Below, piece after piece: positions 9,734 to 20,690 of a stretch of 64,000 nucleotides of DNA. Made by a program: the position numbers and the translations under genes. Source of the stretch: Zelopaecilomyces penicillatus (Eukaryota > Ascomycota > Sordariomycetes > Hypocreales > Pseudodiploosporaceae); NCBI GenBank assembly GCA_005765155.1, contig VCCP01000002.1, positions 1,178,001-1,242,000 on the forward strand, given 5' to 3'. The notes beneath the pieces were generated by a model that was not told the origin of the DNA, ran no database searches, and saw nothing but the letters and a program-made list of their open reading frames with translations. How positions within the stretch are numbered: position 1 is the first letter of the stretch; each line of letters starts with the position of its first letter.

Positions 9734-12481
9734 TTATAAATGGCCATTGATTGTTGCTGTTGGGGTGGACGGGGACAATGCATCCTCAGTTTTATCAATC
9801 GGTGACGGCTCCATAATGACATCAACCCTCATCTCCTCGGGACTTGATAGGCTTGACTTTACAAGCGCTGACAGCCCGGTAACTTTAGAAGCAGTCTTGT
9901 TCATACGACTCTTGGTGTAGTCGCTCAAACTTAACTTCTTCTTGATGGGACTGGGGTGAGCCGAAACCCCGTTCAGTACTGGAACAAACGGACTCGAAAT
10001 ATTGCCTGGAAGAGTAGACGCCGCCACAGAGCTAGTCGTCGACTGAGGTGTTGTGACTGTTGGAGCCAGTGTATCGGAACCGTCTAACGTCGGTATCGTC
10101 GGCGTTTGCACTCGCAGGTCTGGCGTTTTGGAATTGAAAGTCTTCTCGCAGGTCACGTCTTCGCATACAGCCACTGTTGATGAAGGCGCATCAACCATAT
10201 GGACATCCCCGCAATGAGATGTAGTGGGCGAATATGCATCCTCGTTAGATAATGGTACTGCAGGCTTCTCGTCTAATTCTGGCGAATCAAGGTTCATTAG
10301 ATCAACAGATGGAATGACAGGAGAGATGGAAAGCTGCTTTACATCCACATCTGAGCGAATTTTGTGCCGGTTGTTCAATAGACGCTTTGATAGTGATATA
10401 ACTCGTTTCTTATTGCACTTGGGTACTGGTGGAGGACTGAACCATTCTCCTTCAACGCAGTCCGTTTGAACGCTAGCATCACAATACACGGGCTTCGGAC
10501 CCACAGACGACTGCCGTGACCGGCTTGGAGCTGTTTCCGATGACGACATGGTCGGCTTTGATAGATTGGCAAGGTTTGGCGATCGAGAACTGGATGGGGA
10601 ACAGGATTTACTTCTAGACGTGCCGGCATCCACATAATGAACGGGTGGCATGTTAGACCCAGTACGTGACTTAGATCTTGACGAGGTTGATGTTGTCGAG
10701 GCTCCGTCTGAAACCCGTTTTTTCTTCCTTGGAGGTTGTTGTTGCTCCATACGACGGAATGAATCTTCCACCATGGCAACTTTCCTCTTATCGCGATCAG
10801 TAGGCTCCGTCAATATGCCCAACTGGTCGAAGGATCCCTGCCGCAAAGGAGTTCGCTCCCTACTCGGGGGTTTGCTGCGCAAGGACGCCGAGTCGTCTTT
10901 GCCCTCAATCTCGTCGTCCATCTGGCCCTCACTTGCGGCACGACTATTTGTGGCGTGGCCAGTGCTGGTAGGTGATATTGTATTGGTTTTAGGCTTGCGG
11001 GACTTCTTCTTATTGATTCGAGATTGGCCTTTGCCGAATAGATAGTGGCGGTGGAAGCGTGCAAAGGCGCAGTTGTTATCCAGGTCACAGGCACAACCAC
11101 CATACTCTGATAGTATCCGATCAATCCAATTCGAGATGGCCATATACTCGGATTCATCAAGCTCAGGCTCGTCCTGTCCAGCGCCGTCGTCATCACTTAG
11201 GCCCAATAGATGTAACCATCGAGCACAAACAGTCTTCTCCAGTCGGAAGTCCCATGGGAGAGTTATCTGCTCATTCGCTGAGATATAACGGTCGCTGACG
11301 AGCCAAAAGTGGTACTCGGATCCGCCGGACAAGTAGGTATCTAGTTGGGCATTCGGCTTGCAACTCCTTCGCACGTAACGCGCGGTGGAGCCCTCTTTCC
11401 TTGTGTCGATGTAAAGGGGGAGGATTGGATGAAAAAACACAAAAGGAAGGGGTGAGGAGAGATCTGCCCAGAGATTGTCCGGATCCGCACAGTAATCTTT
11501 CTGGAAGCCAATCTCGCCATTCAGCTCAATCAGAGGAACGTCTTTTTCTATGGGCGATGTTGACTTCACAAATCGCCATCGAAGAGTTGTCCCCGGCTCC
11601 AACGATCGCGTCGCATCCTTGACTTCGAGCTTTGGACGCTTCTCATCAACGTTGGGGGGACCATCTTGAAAAACGTCGGAGTGAGTCCGACCAACCTCTT
11701 GCTTCATTGTGTCGGGTTCCCGTAACCATCGTGATAGAGCTGTGGGAATGGCAAGACTGGCAAAAGCATTATTGTGTGTATCAGGAACGTCGTGCTCATT
11801 ATAGAGAGAACAAAAGCCGGCAGAATAATGATGAATTTGGAAATCATCAGGAAGATCAGGAGGAGTGGTGGCGGGGCTTGGAGGATGCGCAGGATTTGGT
11901 CGTATATTGGTGTATGAGGGGCTGCGTTTCGATGGCTGCGAGCTCACAGACATCGAGGGTCGATGGGAGGACTTTGGCTTCTTTGGCGGGGGAGGGTGAT
12001 CTCCTAGAATTGCCTGTTTGCCACCGTCTGGAGCAGCGCCTTGTCCGTTTATGTGTAAATCGTTCGGCTTAAGTTTCTTCTTGTGGCTCTTGGCGGGGGG
12101 TCGCTTCGACTTTTTATCGGCATGCTCTGATCCTACGGCAGGGTTCTTGAGACGAAGTGTTCGCTCAATCGCCTTTTGCCGGTTGAGGGGACGAGGCTTG
12201 CACTCGGCACAAGAGTGGGCAAAGTCTTCGCGTATTGCCTCTTCTCTATTGTCCGGATAAAAGCAATCGATGTGTTGCCACGTATCGCATGTCTCGCAAT
12301 AGATCGTGTTTCCGTCATCGTCAGAGAAGTTGCAGATACACTTGATTGTGTATGGTTCCTCCTCTACCACCTCAACCTTGTGCACAACGAGGTCTTGGGC
12401 GGTTGTGGCAGGGGGCGCGGCGAGGATTGTCTGACTAGGAACCGCGACTTGCGTTGGCAGCGATGCTGGCTGTTCTGTCAT
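9734..12481 (-). CDS. set3: Set3-like PHD finger and SET domain protein
   Basis: One exon, 915 residues from the ATG at 12481 (a TTG four codons upstream is also in frame). A PHD finger lies at about residues 46-97: CIC...YCETC...WQHIDCFY...CAEC, the Cys4-His-Cys3 pattern. A SET domain follows at roughly 300-425, with GTTLRWRF, YIDTRKEGSTARYVRRSCKP and EQITLPWDF; this is the divergent SET of Set3/MLL5-type proteins, which are thought to lack methyltransferase activity. The rest is Ser/Pro/Lys-rich and probably disordered. In yeast Set3 scaffolds a histone deacetylase complex and reads H3K4 methylation through its PHD finger; the same nuclear role is inferred here. Confidence 0.9.
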   Translation of the reverse strand: MTEQPASLPTQVAVPSQTILAAPPATTAQDLVVHKVEVVEEEPYTIKCICNFSDDDGNTIYCETCDTWQHIDCFYPDNREEAIREDFAHSCAECKPRPLNRQKAIERTLRLKNPAVGSEHADKKSKRPPAKSHKKKLKPNDLHINGQGAAPDGGKQAILGDHPPPPKKPKSSHRPSMSVSSQPSKRSPSYTNIRPNPAHPPSPATTPPDLPDDFQIHHYSAGFCSLYNEHDVPDTHNNAFASLAIPTALSRWLREPDTMKQEVGRTHSDVFQDGPPNVDEKRPKLEVKDATRSLEPGTTLRWRFVKSTSPIEKDVPLIELNGEIGFQKDYCADPDNLWADLSSPLPFVFFHPILPLYIDTRKEGSTARYVRRSCKPNAQLDTYLSGGSEYHFWLVSDRYISANEQITLPWDFRLEKTVCARWLHLLGLSDDDGAGQDEPELDESEYMAISNWIDRILSEYGGCACDLDNNCAFARFHRHYLFGKGQSRINKKKSRKPKTNTISPTSTGHATNSRAASEGQMDDEIEGKDDSASLRSKPPSRERTPLRQGSFDQLGILTEPTDRDKRKVAMVEDSFRRMEQQQPPRKKKRVSDGASTTSTSSRSKSRTGSNMPPVHYVDAGTSRSKSCSPSSSRSPNLANLSKPTMSSSETAPSRSRQSSVGPKPVYCDASVQTDCVEGEWFSPPPVPKCNKKRVISLSKRLLNNRHKIRSDVDVKQLSISPVIPSVDLMNLDSPELDEKPAVPLSNEDAYSPTTSHCGDVHMVDAPSSTVAVCEDVTCEKTFNSKTPDLRVQTPTIPTLDGSDTLAPTVTTPQSTTSSVAASTLPGNISSPFVPVLNGVSAHPSPIKKKLSLSDYTKSRMNKTASKVTGLSALVKSSLSSPEEMRVDVIMEPSPIDKTEDALSPSTPTATINGHL

Positions 12482-15400
12482 AGTCTGAGACAACTACGCG
12501 GGGGTAGCTGATGTCGCAAGGTGTGCGTGGTTGAGTTACTGTCGCGATCTTGGGAGCATGACGGCGCCTGTGAAGACGCGCGCCAGAGGGTATCGACGAG
12601 TCTTTTGACCAAGCAGTATCCCCTGTCAAGGGTGATGAGCGTCGGAACAATGACAGCACTGATGGGTGGCCGGATGGTCGCGAGCGCCACCACCAGTTTC
12701 GACGATCGTGAAGCGTGTCCCAAGGATGGAGGGACAGCAACGAGATAGAGTCGAAAACTGGCTGTGAGTGAACGACCGGAAGCGTCTCAAAAGACTATTA
12801 TTGGGGCTTTGATACGCGTCGAAAGCGTTTGGGTGATCGCTGTTGGGTCGAGTTGTTGTGATCGAAAAAGTAAGAATCGGACGCGGAGGCTCGAGGCGAC
12901 AGGATCCTCAGGAAGTTCGAGCGCGGGTAAAGGCGACGGCGAGAAGAAGCACAGGACAGAAGAAAAGAGTATGTCGGAGTGCTGGGGTTGTATCTCGACA
13001 GAACAAAGAGTCGTAATAGCGTCGATGTAGAGAGTATGAGGGAGTGAGGATCGCGAAAGGCGTCAAGGATGGGAATGAGGAGGAGGAGAGAATGGGGATG
13101 GGGAAGAGCGACAGACGCAGAGTCGGGGCGCTTTGCTTTGCAACAGCGAGCGAGAAAGCGAGCCAGCCAGTGCCAGCAGCCAGCCAGCCAGAGTGCGGCG
13201 CACCTTGGTGGGAAAAAAAGGTACGTACCCGGCGTGGGAGCCAGACAATAGCAGAAGCAGACGCAGGGGATGGGCGAGATGGGCGAGTTTGGGGGTACCA
13301 ACGTAAAGTACCTTGCCTCACCTTCAGTGGGTGCTGCAGCGCAGCAGTGCAGTGCAGCGCAGCGCACTCACCCACTCTCGCGCTCTCTCACTCTCTTGAG
13401 TCCCTCACGCACCACTTCAGACTGGACGGAACTCATCTCAGCATCTCCATCACCCGCGACGCACCACCAGAAGGGGTCAACCAGTGGGCATTGGCGCTAG
13501 ACCCAACCTCGAATGGGCGGTGGGATAGGGCCATCTTAGTGTGTGGCCATGGGCCATCCATGCAATAAGCCCATGGACGCTGGGACTGGGCGCAAAGGCC
13601 ATGGGGGGTCGCTGGGTGCCTGAGGCCGCCACACCTGTTTTGGCTGCAGGCGAGGCGGAGCTGACGAGGAGCGCCCAGCGACTGACAGTGGAAGGCTGCG
13701 GAAGGGGAGAGAGGCAGAGGAGGGGCCAGCACACTGACGAAATTGCAACCACCCACCACGGGAGTGAGCAGGTTAATGAGTGTGAGAGAGTGAGCAAAAG
13801 CGATACGTGAGCAGCCGAGCAACAGAGCGAGCGAACGCCTCGAGCAAAAAGACAGCCAGGCGCTTGAGAGACACAGGTTGTTAGACGAGGAAATGCGCGG
13901 TAGATGGACGGTGGCCAAAAGAGAGCGCGCACTCATCACACACGGAGCAGCGCCGTGGCTGTCGAGGACCAGACTGCGAACAGGGCACCACGGTGAAGAG
14001 CAAAGGAGAGACGCCGATGCGAATATGCGGCCTCGATGCGACAGCCCGGCGAGGCCTCAGCAACAGACATATGCCACATGAAAAGAGAAGTTGGTCTGCG
14101 ATGAGCGAGGGACTGGCCGACTTACAGACAAAAGTCGTGCGTGGGGTGTGAGGTGTGAGGCGGGACGGGCATGAGCCAGTCGCTGGCTTGCATGGCTTTG
14201 CAGCAAGCGATGGTATTACTACTACGGCGTTCCGCCTGCCTGTAGCTTGGTGCTTGGTAATTACAAGGTACCTAATACCTACTTGATGCTAATGATGTAA
14301 GAACCTACTACCTAGATTGGTGGGTATGTGTTTATTGGATGCTCAATCTGCAGTAGCCAGTTGCACCAGCAGTAAAGAGAGATAGGCATTGCTTGCCTTA
14401 TCAGCCTAGTCCTGGATCGACCCTGATGTTTCGTCATGCCTAGGCATTTGTACGAAGCAATTACATAGCACGAGTACTAGTTGCGCCGTGTCGGGAACTC
14501 ATTGGCATTTGTTACATTGCCCAAACCCATTGTTGGTGTTACCACACGGCTCGGCGCACTGGGACGTACTGTGTGGTGTCTGATCTAAACACAATTCAAC
14601 AGCCGTCTTGTTGACAAACAGACAGTGGCGACATCGGACGCGGTCACACAAGGAAGGAAAATCAGACAGCTAGGGGGGGGCTGTGCTCCAAATGACAGCT
14701 CGGCAATCGCATCTGAGAAGCGGCAATCCTCAGCGACGCTTCTCTCAGGCGCTGTCCCACGTTTCAATATTGAACATTAGGCATCATCTTCCTTCAATGT
14801 CTTGAGCGGTAACTGCCCCCCTAAACTTACCACGGTACCTTAGCATGCTCCCTAAGTAGGCATAATGACGATGTGAATTCCATGTTGAGCTCTCAGTTCC
14901 ATCACCAAAAACGACAGCTTACCCCATATTTATCGCGCATTGGGCCCACGATGACGAGCATTTCCGTATCATGCCGCGTTATCATTCGCCTTGCTCTAAC
15001 ATATACTTGTCGGAAAAGGTTTGGCACCGTGGATCCAGAAATGGGGGGAGTGGAGTCGATGCCTGAGGTGGTAGGTTTCAATGTAGAACAGGATGTGTCT
15101 AACGAGCCATTTCACCAGGCACAACCTAGTTTCTGTCTTGTCACTACAGTGCTCGGCATATGATTGGATGCACACGGCAAAGTCTCCAAGTCAGCAAATC
15201 ACAGCACAAGAGCTATGCGAAAACCAGCCAACCATGGGCTTCAGACTGATCCACAGCAATAGCAAACCACAGTCCCTTTCAAGCCAGCCAAGCCAGCCAA
15301 ACAATCAAACCAAGATTCGAGGTCCATCTTGAAATGTGCACCTGGAGCGCAAAGAAGCATTCCGACGTTGGGGGGTATTATTTCGCTAATGCGTTTCAAC

Positions 15401-16622
15401 CCCAGTCCTGATGCCAAGGTTGATTATTGGCTCGTTAAATTAATTTCGAGGAGGGAAAGGGCATGACCGACATAGAAGAAATTAGCCCACGGGTCGTAAT
15501 TTCAGTTAACATGGTCACATGGTGTACACAAAGTTTTGAGGAGTGGTTAAACTGTCCTCTGAGGATAATATTGTTGAAGGCGTAATCAAGTCATGCACAG
15601 ACGAATCCAAGTCAACATGGTCTGCCTTCTTCATGACACAGCTCAAGGCCATGATCACAATGAAAGAGTTTGGTTGAAATCAAAAATTCCGCCCCCAATG
15701 GCCCCGAAGGACAATTGAGCGCAGGACGACTCCGCGATGTGCAATGCAGGCCTCCTACACTAGTGCTCCGTTTTCATGATCTCGGTGCACTGGAACAAGG
15801 TAAGTATGAAGAAGAAAAGAGAAAAGGTTGAAAGGAACTTAGCCAGCGGATGAATTTATACACAGCTATGCCAGGCCCGTGCGTCTTAGGGTTGCCTGAG
15901 GCTGAAATTAGGGAGCCAACAGTGTTTATGTAATCGCGAACAAATGCGATTTTGCATAAACCTCTTGCACAACGGTGATGTTCGTCATCTGTCAGTCACA
16001 CATTAGTGTCATTTTTTACGCAACAGACATAGGGAAAAACGAAAGGCAGACAAAGTACACACAGTGCTGAACTTGCGACTGTTTGATGCTCTCTTGTGTG
16101 TGTTGTTCTACGTCTAGGCGTAACGAAGGCCTACAATTTCCTCAAGCTTGTGTTGCCACCGTGATCTCAGGTTGAGCTGATGCAGACATTCACTGGCCGG
16201 TATGCGACCTCATGCTAAAAATTCGATATTCACACTCTAGGGTACCTATCGATTGGTTGTAACCCCCCGCAACGGTAAGGAGTGCAGTGCTGCAGATACC
16301 TGCACGCTATTTGTTGGTTACAGGAGGCTGGAGGCAAAGTGCCCCAACAAAGTCCAATCAGAGCCTAGACTGGGTCCCATGACGCATCTGCTCACAGCCT
16401 CCGCCCGTTCCTCCTGGCATGTTTAGGAGGACAGCCGCCGCCCCATCCCGTGACGTGATTCGATACCTCTACAACAGCAGCTAGTACTTCAACATCCGTC
16501 ACCGCACAGCAAATACGACCTTCACCTCTTGCCATTATTCCCATAGCTCAAACCACAAGCTGTCCGAACTTTGATCTTTCAACAACCATATCCCCCATAC
16601 CATCGCGATAAACTCTGTCATC
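12482..16622. other. 4.1-kb intergenic region upstream of set3 and npc2
   Basis: Bases 12482-14100 are GC- and purine-rich and carry only overlapping, low-complexity frames on both strands, as expected of a long promoter/5' UTR for set3. A CAGTGCAGTGCAGCGCAGCGC tract lies near 13346-13365. Bases 14200-16600 are AT-richer with no supported frame; a 96-codon frame at 14873 starts at GTG, not ATG. It is the divergent promoter region of set3 and npc2. Confidence 0.5.
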
Positions 16623-17275
16623 ATGCGTTTTTCTACCACCATCAGCTGCTTGTCTACTTTCCTTGTGGCTCCAGCAGCAGCCATGAGCATTTGGACCGGC
16701 TCGGCTGGAGCCCTTGATGACAGCCTCAAGGTTCCCGGAGATTCTCCTCTACAATACTGCAGTGCGAACCGCAACGATGACCTCCTGACAATTACGAAAG
16801 TTGACCTGTCTCCCAACCCACCCCAACCGTATGCTGTGCCTGTATTCCGTTTTTTGAGCTACAACTGACTGACAATGTTGAAGTGGCAAACCACTACTCA
16901 TCACGGCATCTGGAGACGTGAAGCAGAGTATTAAGAAGGGCGCGTATGCAAAGATCGTCGTCAAGTACGGCCTTATCCAACTGCTATCCACAACCGCGGA
17001 TCTCTGCGAACAGCTTGGAAATGTAGACCTTTCCTGCCCTCTGGAGAAGGGCAAGATGACCATCACCAAGAGCGTGGATATGCCATCCGTCATCCCACCT
17101 GTATGGAACCAACCCTTTCATCAATACAGAAACTATGCTGACTTTGTATAAGGGAACTTATAACGTTCTTGGCGATGTCTACAGCGACGACGATGAACAA
17201 ATCACCTGTCTGAAGGCCTCAGTGAACTTCCCGCGACCCGGTCTCAGTTTTTACGAGGGCAACACGGACCTCTGA
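16623..17275 (+). CDS. npc2: Phosphatidylglycerol/phosphatidylinositol transfer protein (NPC2, ML domain)
   Basis: Three exons, 16623-16828, 16884-17100 and 17153-17275, encode 181 residues, the normal size for this family. The ML (MD-2-related lipid recognition) domain binds phospholipids or sterols; fungal members are secreted or vacuolar and help intracellular sterol/lipid transfer. The N-terminal 20 residues (MRFSTTISCLSTFLVAPAAA) form a signal peptide. Family signs are SPLQYCSANRNDDLLTITKV, DLSPNPPQPGKPLLITASG across intron 1, paired cysteines (QYC, LCEQ, DLSCPL, ITCL) and VNFPRPGLSF near the end. Both introns need AAG rather than CAG/TAG acceptors to keep the frame. Convergent with vma7, 350 bp away. 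Confidence 0.9.
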
Positions 17276-17625
17276 TTTAGGATGGGCAAAGGTAGATTTT
17301 AATAGAGAACACCGCTCTTGAAATCTCCGTCACCTCATGATTACAACTTTGTGGCGTCGCTTGGCGGCTTTGAGGTGCAACGTCCTGGCATTTGAGAATC
17401 GGTTTCAGATAGTTTGAGGTCACGACTGCGTGAGGCAGCGTCTTTGTAGTAAGCACTTAGTCAATTGGCAGAAATTCATAGATTGGAAGGTTATATTTCC
17501 TTGCAGAGTCACGCACAACCTTGAAATTCACGATTCATGTACTCGTGTGATGTTAAACCTGTGCTAAGAATTATGTGCAAACTTCGCAAGTTAACCATGA
17601 GACCATAGTGTAACCCGCGCTATGA

Positions 17626-18186
17626 TTACTCTCCAAACAAACGACGAACTCGTCTTAATACGCTGTCTTTCTCGGGGTCATAAGGGTGGTCCTTGCTGGG
17701 GATCTCGAGCACGGTAGGGAAGGCTGCGGTGTAGGTATCGATCCGAAACCGTATTCTGTCCGCAATCTACCGAACGTCAGTGTGATCTGGCCTTCTTTGG
17801 ATGATTCATATTGTACTGACATGTTGGTTGATGAGAACGATTCCAATGTCTTTCCGTTGCTCAGTGAACCTGTCGAAGGCAGCCTCGATGACATTCGTTT
17901 CCGTTTTGCCGTCAACCACCAGGAAGTTCTTCTGCGCATCGGCGCCCGTAGAGACGTGCTGTTGGCCATGTGAGCGATTATATCCAGTAGGGTATTGCGC
18001 TGCAATTGTGAGAACGAGTGTTACTCACGCCTATGCCGGCAAGGAGCAGTCCGGTCACAGAGTCCTGGTCTATGTCAGAGGCTGGTCTTTCGGTCGCACG
18101 CGGCAGTGCTTGGTGGTAAGGCCATTTACCTCGTCGCCGATGACGGCTAGAAACTGTCTATCCTTGAAATCTGCGTGTGAGGCCAT
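17626..18186 (-). CDS. vma7: V-type proton ATPase subunit F
   Basis: Four short exons, 18130-18186, 18029-18064, 17821-17958 and 17626-17766, encode 123 residues; yeast Vma7 is about the same length. Introns are 18065-18129, 17959-18028 and 17767-17820. No long open frame marks this gene, so frame-only prediction would miss it. Diagnostic text is RQFLAVIGDE|DSVTGLLLAGIG over intron 1, KNFLVVDGKTETNVIEAAF, DIGIVLINQH|IADRIRFRIDTY over intron 3, and IPSKDHPYDPEKDSVLRRV at the C-terminus. The subunit sits in the central stalk of V1 and couples ATP hydrolysis to proton pumping at vacuolar and other endomembranes. Divergent from nur1. Confidence 0.95.
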
Positions 18187-18652
18187 GTTGGTCGTCGGCC
18201 AAAGTGTGATGCCTCGTTATGGATGTGGCGATGACGGGGTTGCCTGAGTTTAGTGATCCAGGCAAGAGGTTTGGTGCTTGGCCTCCACTGAAGCTAAGAG
18301 CCTGGTTAGCGCCTGACAAAAGCGTGAGCTCGCCATACCTGTACACATAAACCGCTTGTGCAACAACGCCTTATTGCAGTCACCGTAATTAATGCCCCGC
18401 GTGAGCCCGTGCAAAGTGCTGAGAGCCCTGTAGCAGCCCCCTTGCAGCGCCTTGCCGTTTCCGGCCAGGTTGCTAAGAGCTTTGTATCTCCCCAGCTGGA
18501 AATTTGTTCCTGTTGGTCTCATCCCAAGTAAACAACACCAAACCTCATTCGCAACTCCTAAGCTTCCCAAAGGCTCCCTTCTTTCTTCAACATCCCACTG
18601 AGGGGCGGCGCATAAGGAGTTACCAATTGTGAGAGTTTGAGAGCCCTTCAAG
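18187..18652. other. Divergent promoter region vma7 / nur1
   Basis: A 466-bp spacer between two divergent start codons; it should hold both promoters. No gene of its own is seen: a 133-codon minus-strand frame overlapping it has no recognisable feature. Confidence 0.5.
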
Positions 18653-20097
18653 ATGCCTAGACTCGTGCGGAAGAAGCCGCTCTATGAGCGCATCACGGCG
18701 ATGCTCAATCCCATGGACTTTCTCCTTTGGCTGTCCGAGGAGATGGAGACGAGAGACTGGGACTCTAATTTAGCTGGCACCCAGCTGGGGCTCGGCTTTA
18801 ACTTCGTCTTCCTGCTTGTCCGCGCCAATTCAGGCTCATCATCATCATCGACGGATGGAGACATATTTGGGGACGAGCGAAGCTCTGGCTGGGTATCGTT
18901 CCTTGTGAGTTCTCCAGCACTACGTAATCATTTGAAGAGCAATTGCTAAGTTATTCTGATTAGATTTACCCCATAGTATGGGGTCTGGTCGCCTTTTCAT
19001 GTGCCAACACCTTTTACGCCCTGTCCCGAACCCGGAAATACCGAATGTTCGAGGCAAACATTGATGTGATGCCCGCCACACCCTCCGCCCGACGAGTTCA
19101 AGTCCAATCCTCCCCTGTTTCGTCCTCGCCGCTTCGTTATATTGCAGATATGCTTACGCCTGGATCTGCCGAATCTCGTGCACACCCTAATAACAAGCGT
19201 GATGTGTGGGAGCTTTCAGTCTGGGATCCATTGCCAATCTCATTGAGGTTATTCTGTCTGTTCAGTCCAGGGCATGTTCTGGTTTATCTTCTCTTTCTAC
19301 CGCTCGCACCGATGGACCCACAGCCCAGCATCACTGTCTTCAACAGTCTTGTTATGCAGATCCTCTTGTCAGGTCAATTATTTATGCTTTCATCCCTATA
19401 TTCCCAGCAAGCAAAGGACAACGCTATCATTCAAAAGGAGGTGATGAATGAATACAACACCAAGTTCGTCCACCCTCGCATTCATCCAGTTGTTAGAGAT
19501 GCAGGAACTCAACTGTCAGATGATCAACCGAGCAATGCTCGAGAGTTTGTTCAAGTCGGCACCCCTACGACACTCATTCGTAATTCTTTCGCTACGCGAG
19601 GCAATTCGCGTATCGACTCCGAGAGCACCCCTATGGCCCATAGCAATGTGATGAAACCACAAATGTTCACTCCGCCCACAGCTTCAAGGCGCTCTGATTC
19701 CTTTACTCCTACTGTTGGCCAACAAAGCTCTGCTCTTCGCCACAGTCTACCAAGCGACTACACTCCAGTATCCACATCTACCAACAACCACTCATCTTCG
19801 ACAGCCTCCAACACAGCTACAGGAGGTAACATGGGCATCTATAACCACAATAGATCGCCTCTGAAGAAGGCCATCAGCCTGAATGATATGCACAGTCCAG
19901 CAGAGCCCGCGTCTCCAAGGAACTCGAGGGAGATGGCAGCGTATGAGCAGAGGGGCGGCCGACAAAGCAGCCCGCTGAAAAATTCAGACATGAGGCGATC
20001 AATGGGGCCAAGTATTCCTGGGACGAGCTCCTCTCATCTGTTTGCAAACGCAACAAGCAACAAGATGCAACAACAGAGATACCCTCCACGGTGGTAG
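18653..20097 (+). CDS. nur1: Nuclear rim protein 1 (Nur1/Mug154, DUF2418 family)
   Basis: Two exons, 18653-18904 and 18964-20097, with intron 18905-18963 (GTGAGT...GATTAG), give 461 residues. The N-terminus RLVRKKPLYERITAMLNP followed by MDFLLWLSEEMETRDWDS is the family signature. Membrane segments are likely at about 80-105 (spanning the splice site), 178-199 and 208-229. The C-terminal 200 residues are Ser/Asn/Pro-rich and probably disordered. In yeast Nur1 sits at the inner nuclear membrane with Heh1/Lrs4 and tethers silent chromatin such as rDNA; that role is inferred here from family only. Confidence 0.88.
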
Positions 20098-20690
20098 AGC
20101 GAGCTTTGTTTTTCTACTTTTTCTACCTTTATTTAATGAGTGCATTTTATAGCTGTTTTTACCCCAATGGTCATGTGTATTCAAGATATGGTGTAGAGTT
20201 ATCATGGCGTTTTGGCTTTGTTTTTGTTCTTGACTTAGAAACTGTATTTGACATTGTTAATATCTGCCAATCTGGAGGTTCTTGCACAACTTTAAGGCAC
20301 CTAGTACCGAATGATGTACGCACGCTTGCCAAAACCAACGTATATGAGTAAGAAGTTCTCTAGAGGAAAGTGAGGCTTTCGTCATGACGCATCAGTTATG
20401 GATGTGGTGCAATTGGAGCAAGGCAACGTAGTTGCTTTGTGGTGGGAGCTTCTTGCCTTGGAAGCCACCCACTCTTCTGTTATCTCCACCTTCACAGCCT
20501 CTTTTCAACTTGTTCAATACCCCAACGCCTGTAGTGCATATTTTATCGCAGAAGCATTTGTTTTACAGCTGTCCCGACACATGTTTCTGGATCTGTCGCA
20601 ATTACCAGTCGGTCATGGTTTTGAACCTCAATGGGCTCATGGTTCTCATAGCCGCCTTACCCCAACACCGGACCGACCTTCGAAACAAAG
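20098..20690. other. Intergenic region nur1 to the 1033-residue gene
   Basis: 3' UTR of nur1 and promoter of the next gene. A 123-codon ATG frame (20398-20769) overlaps the next gene's start and has no recognisable motif. Confidence 0.4.

Noticed and set aside
12798..13939. Several 130-190-codon frames on both strands upstream of set3
   Set aside because: Mutually overlapping, low-complexity and without recognisable motifs; probably promoter/5' UTR.
17655..18005. 116-codon minus-strand frame overlapping vma7
   Set aside because: Wrong frame; the spliced vma7 exons in the other frame match V-ATPase subunit F.
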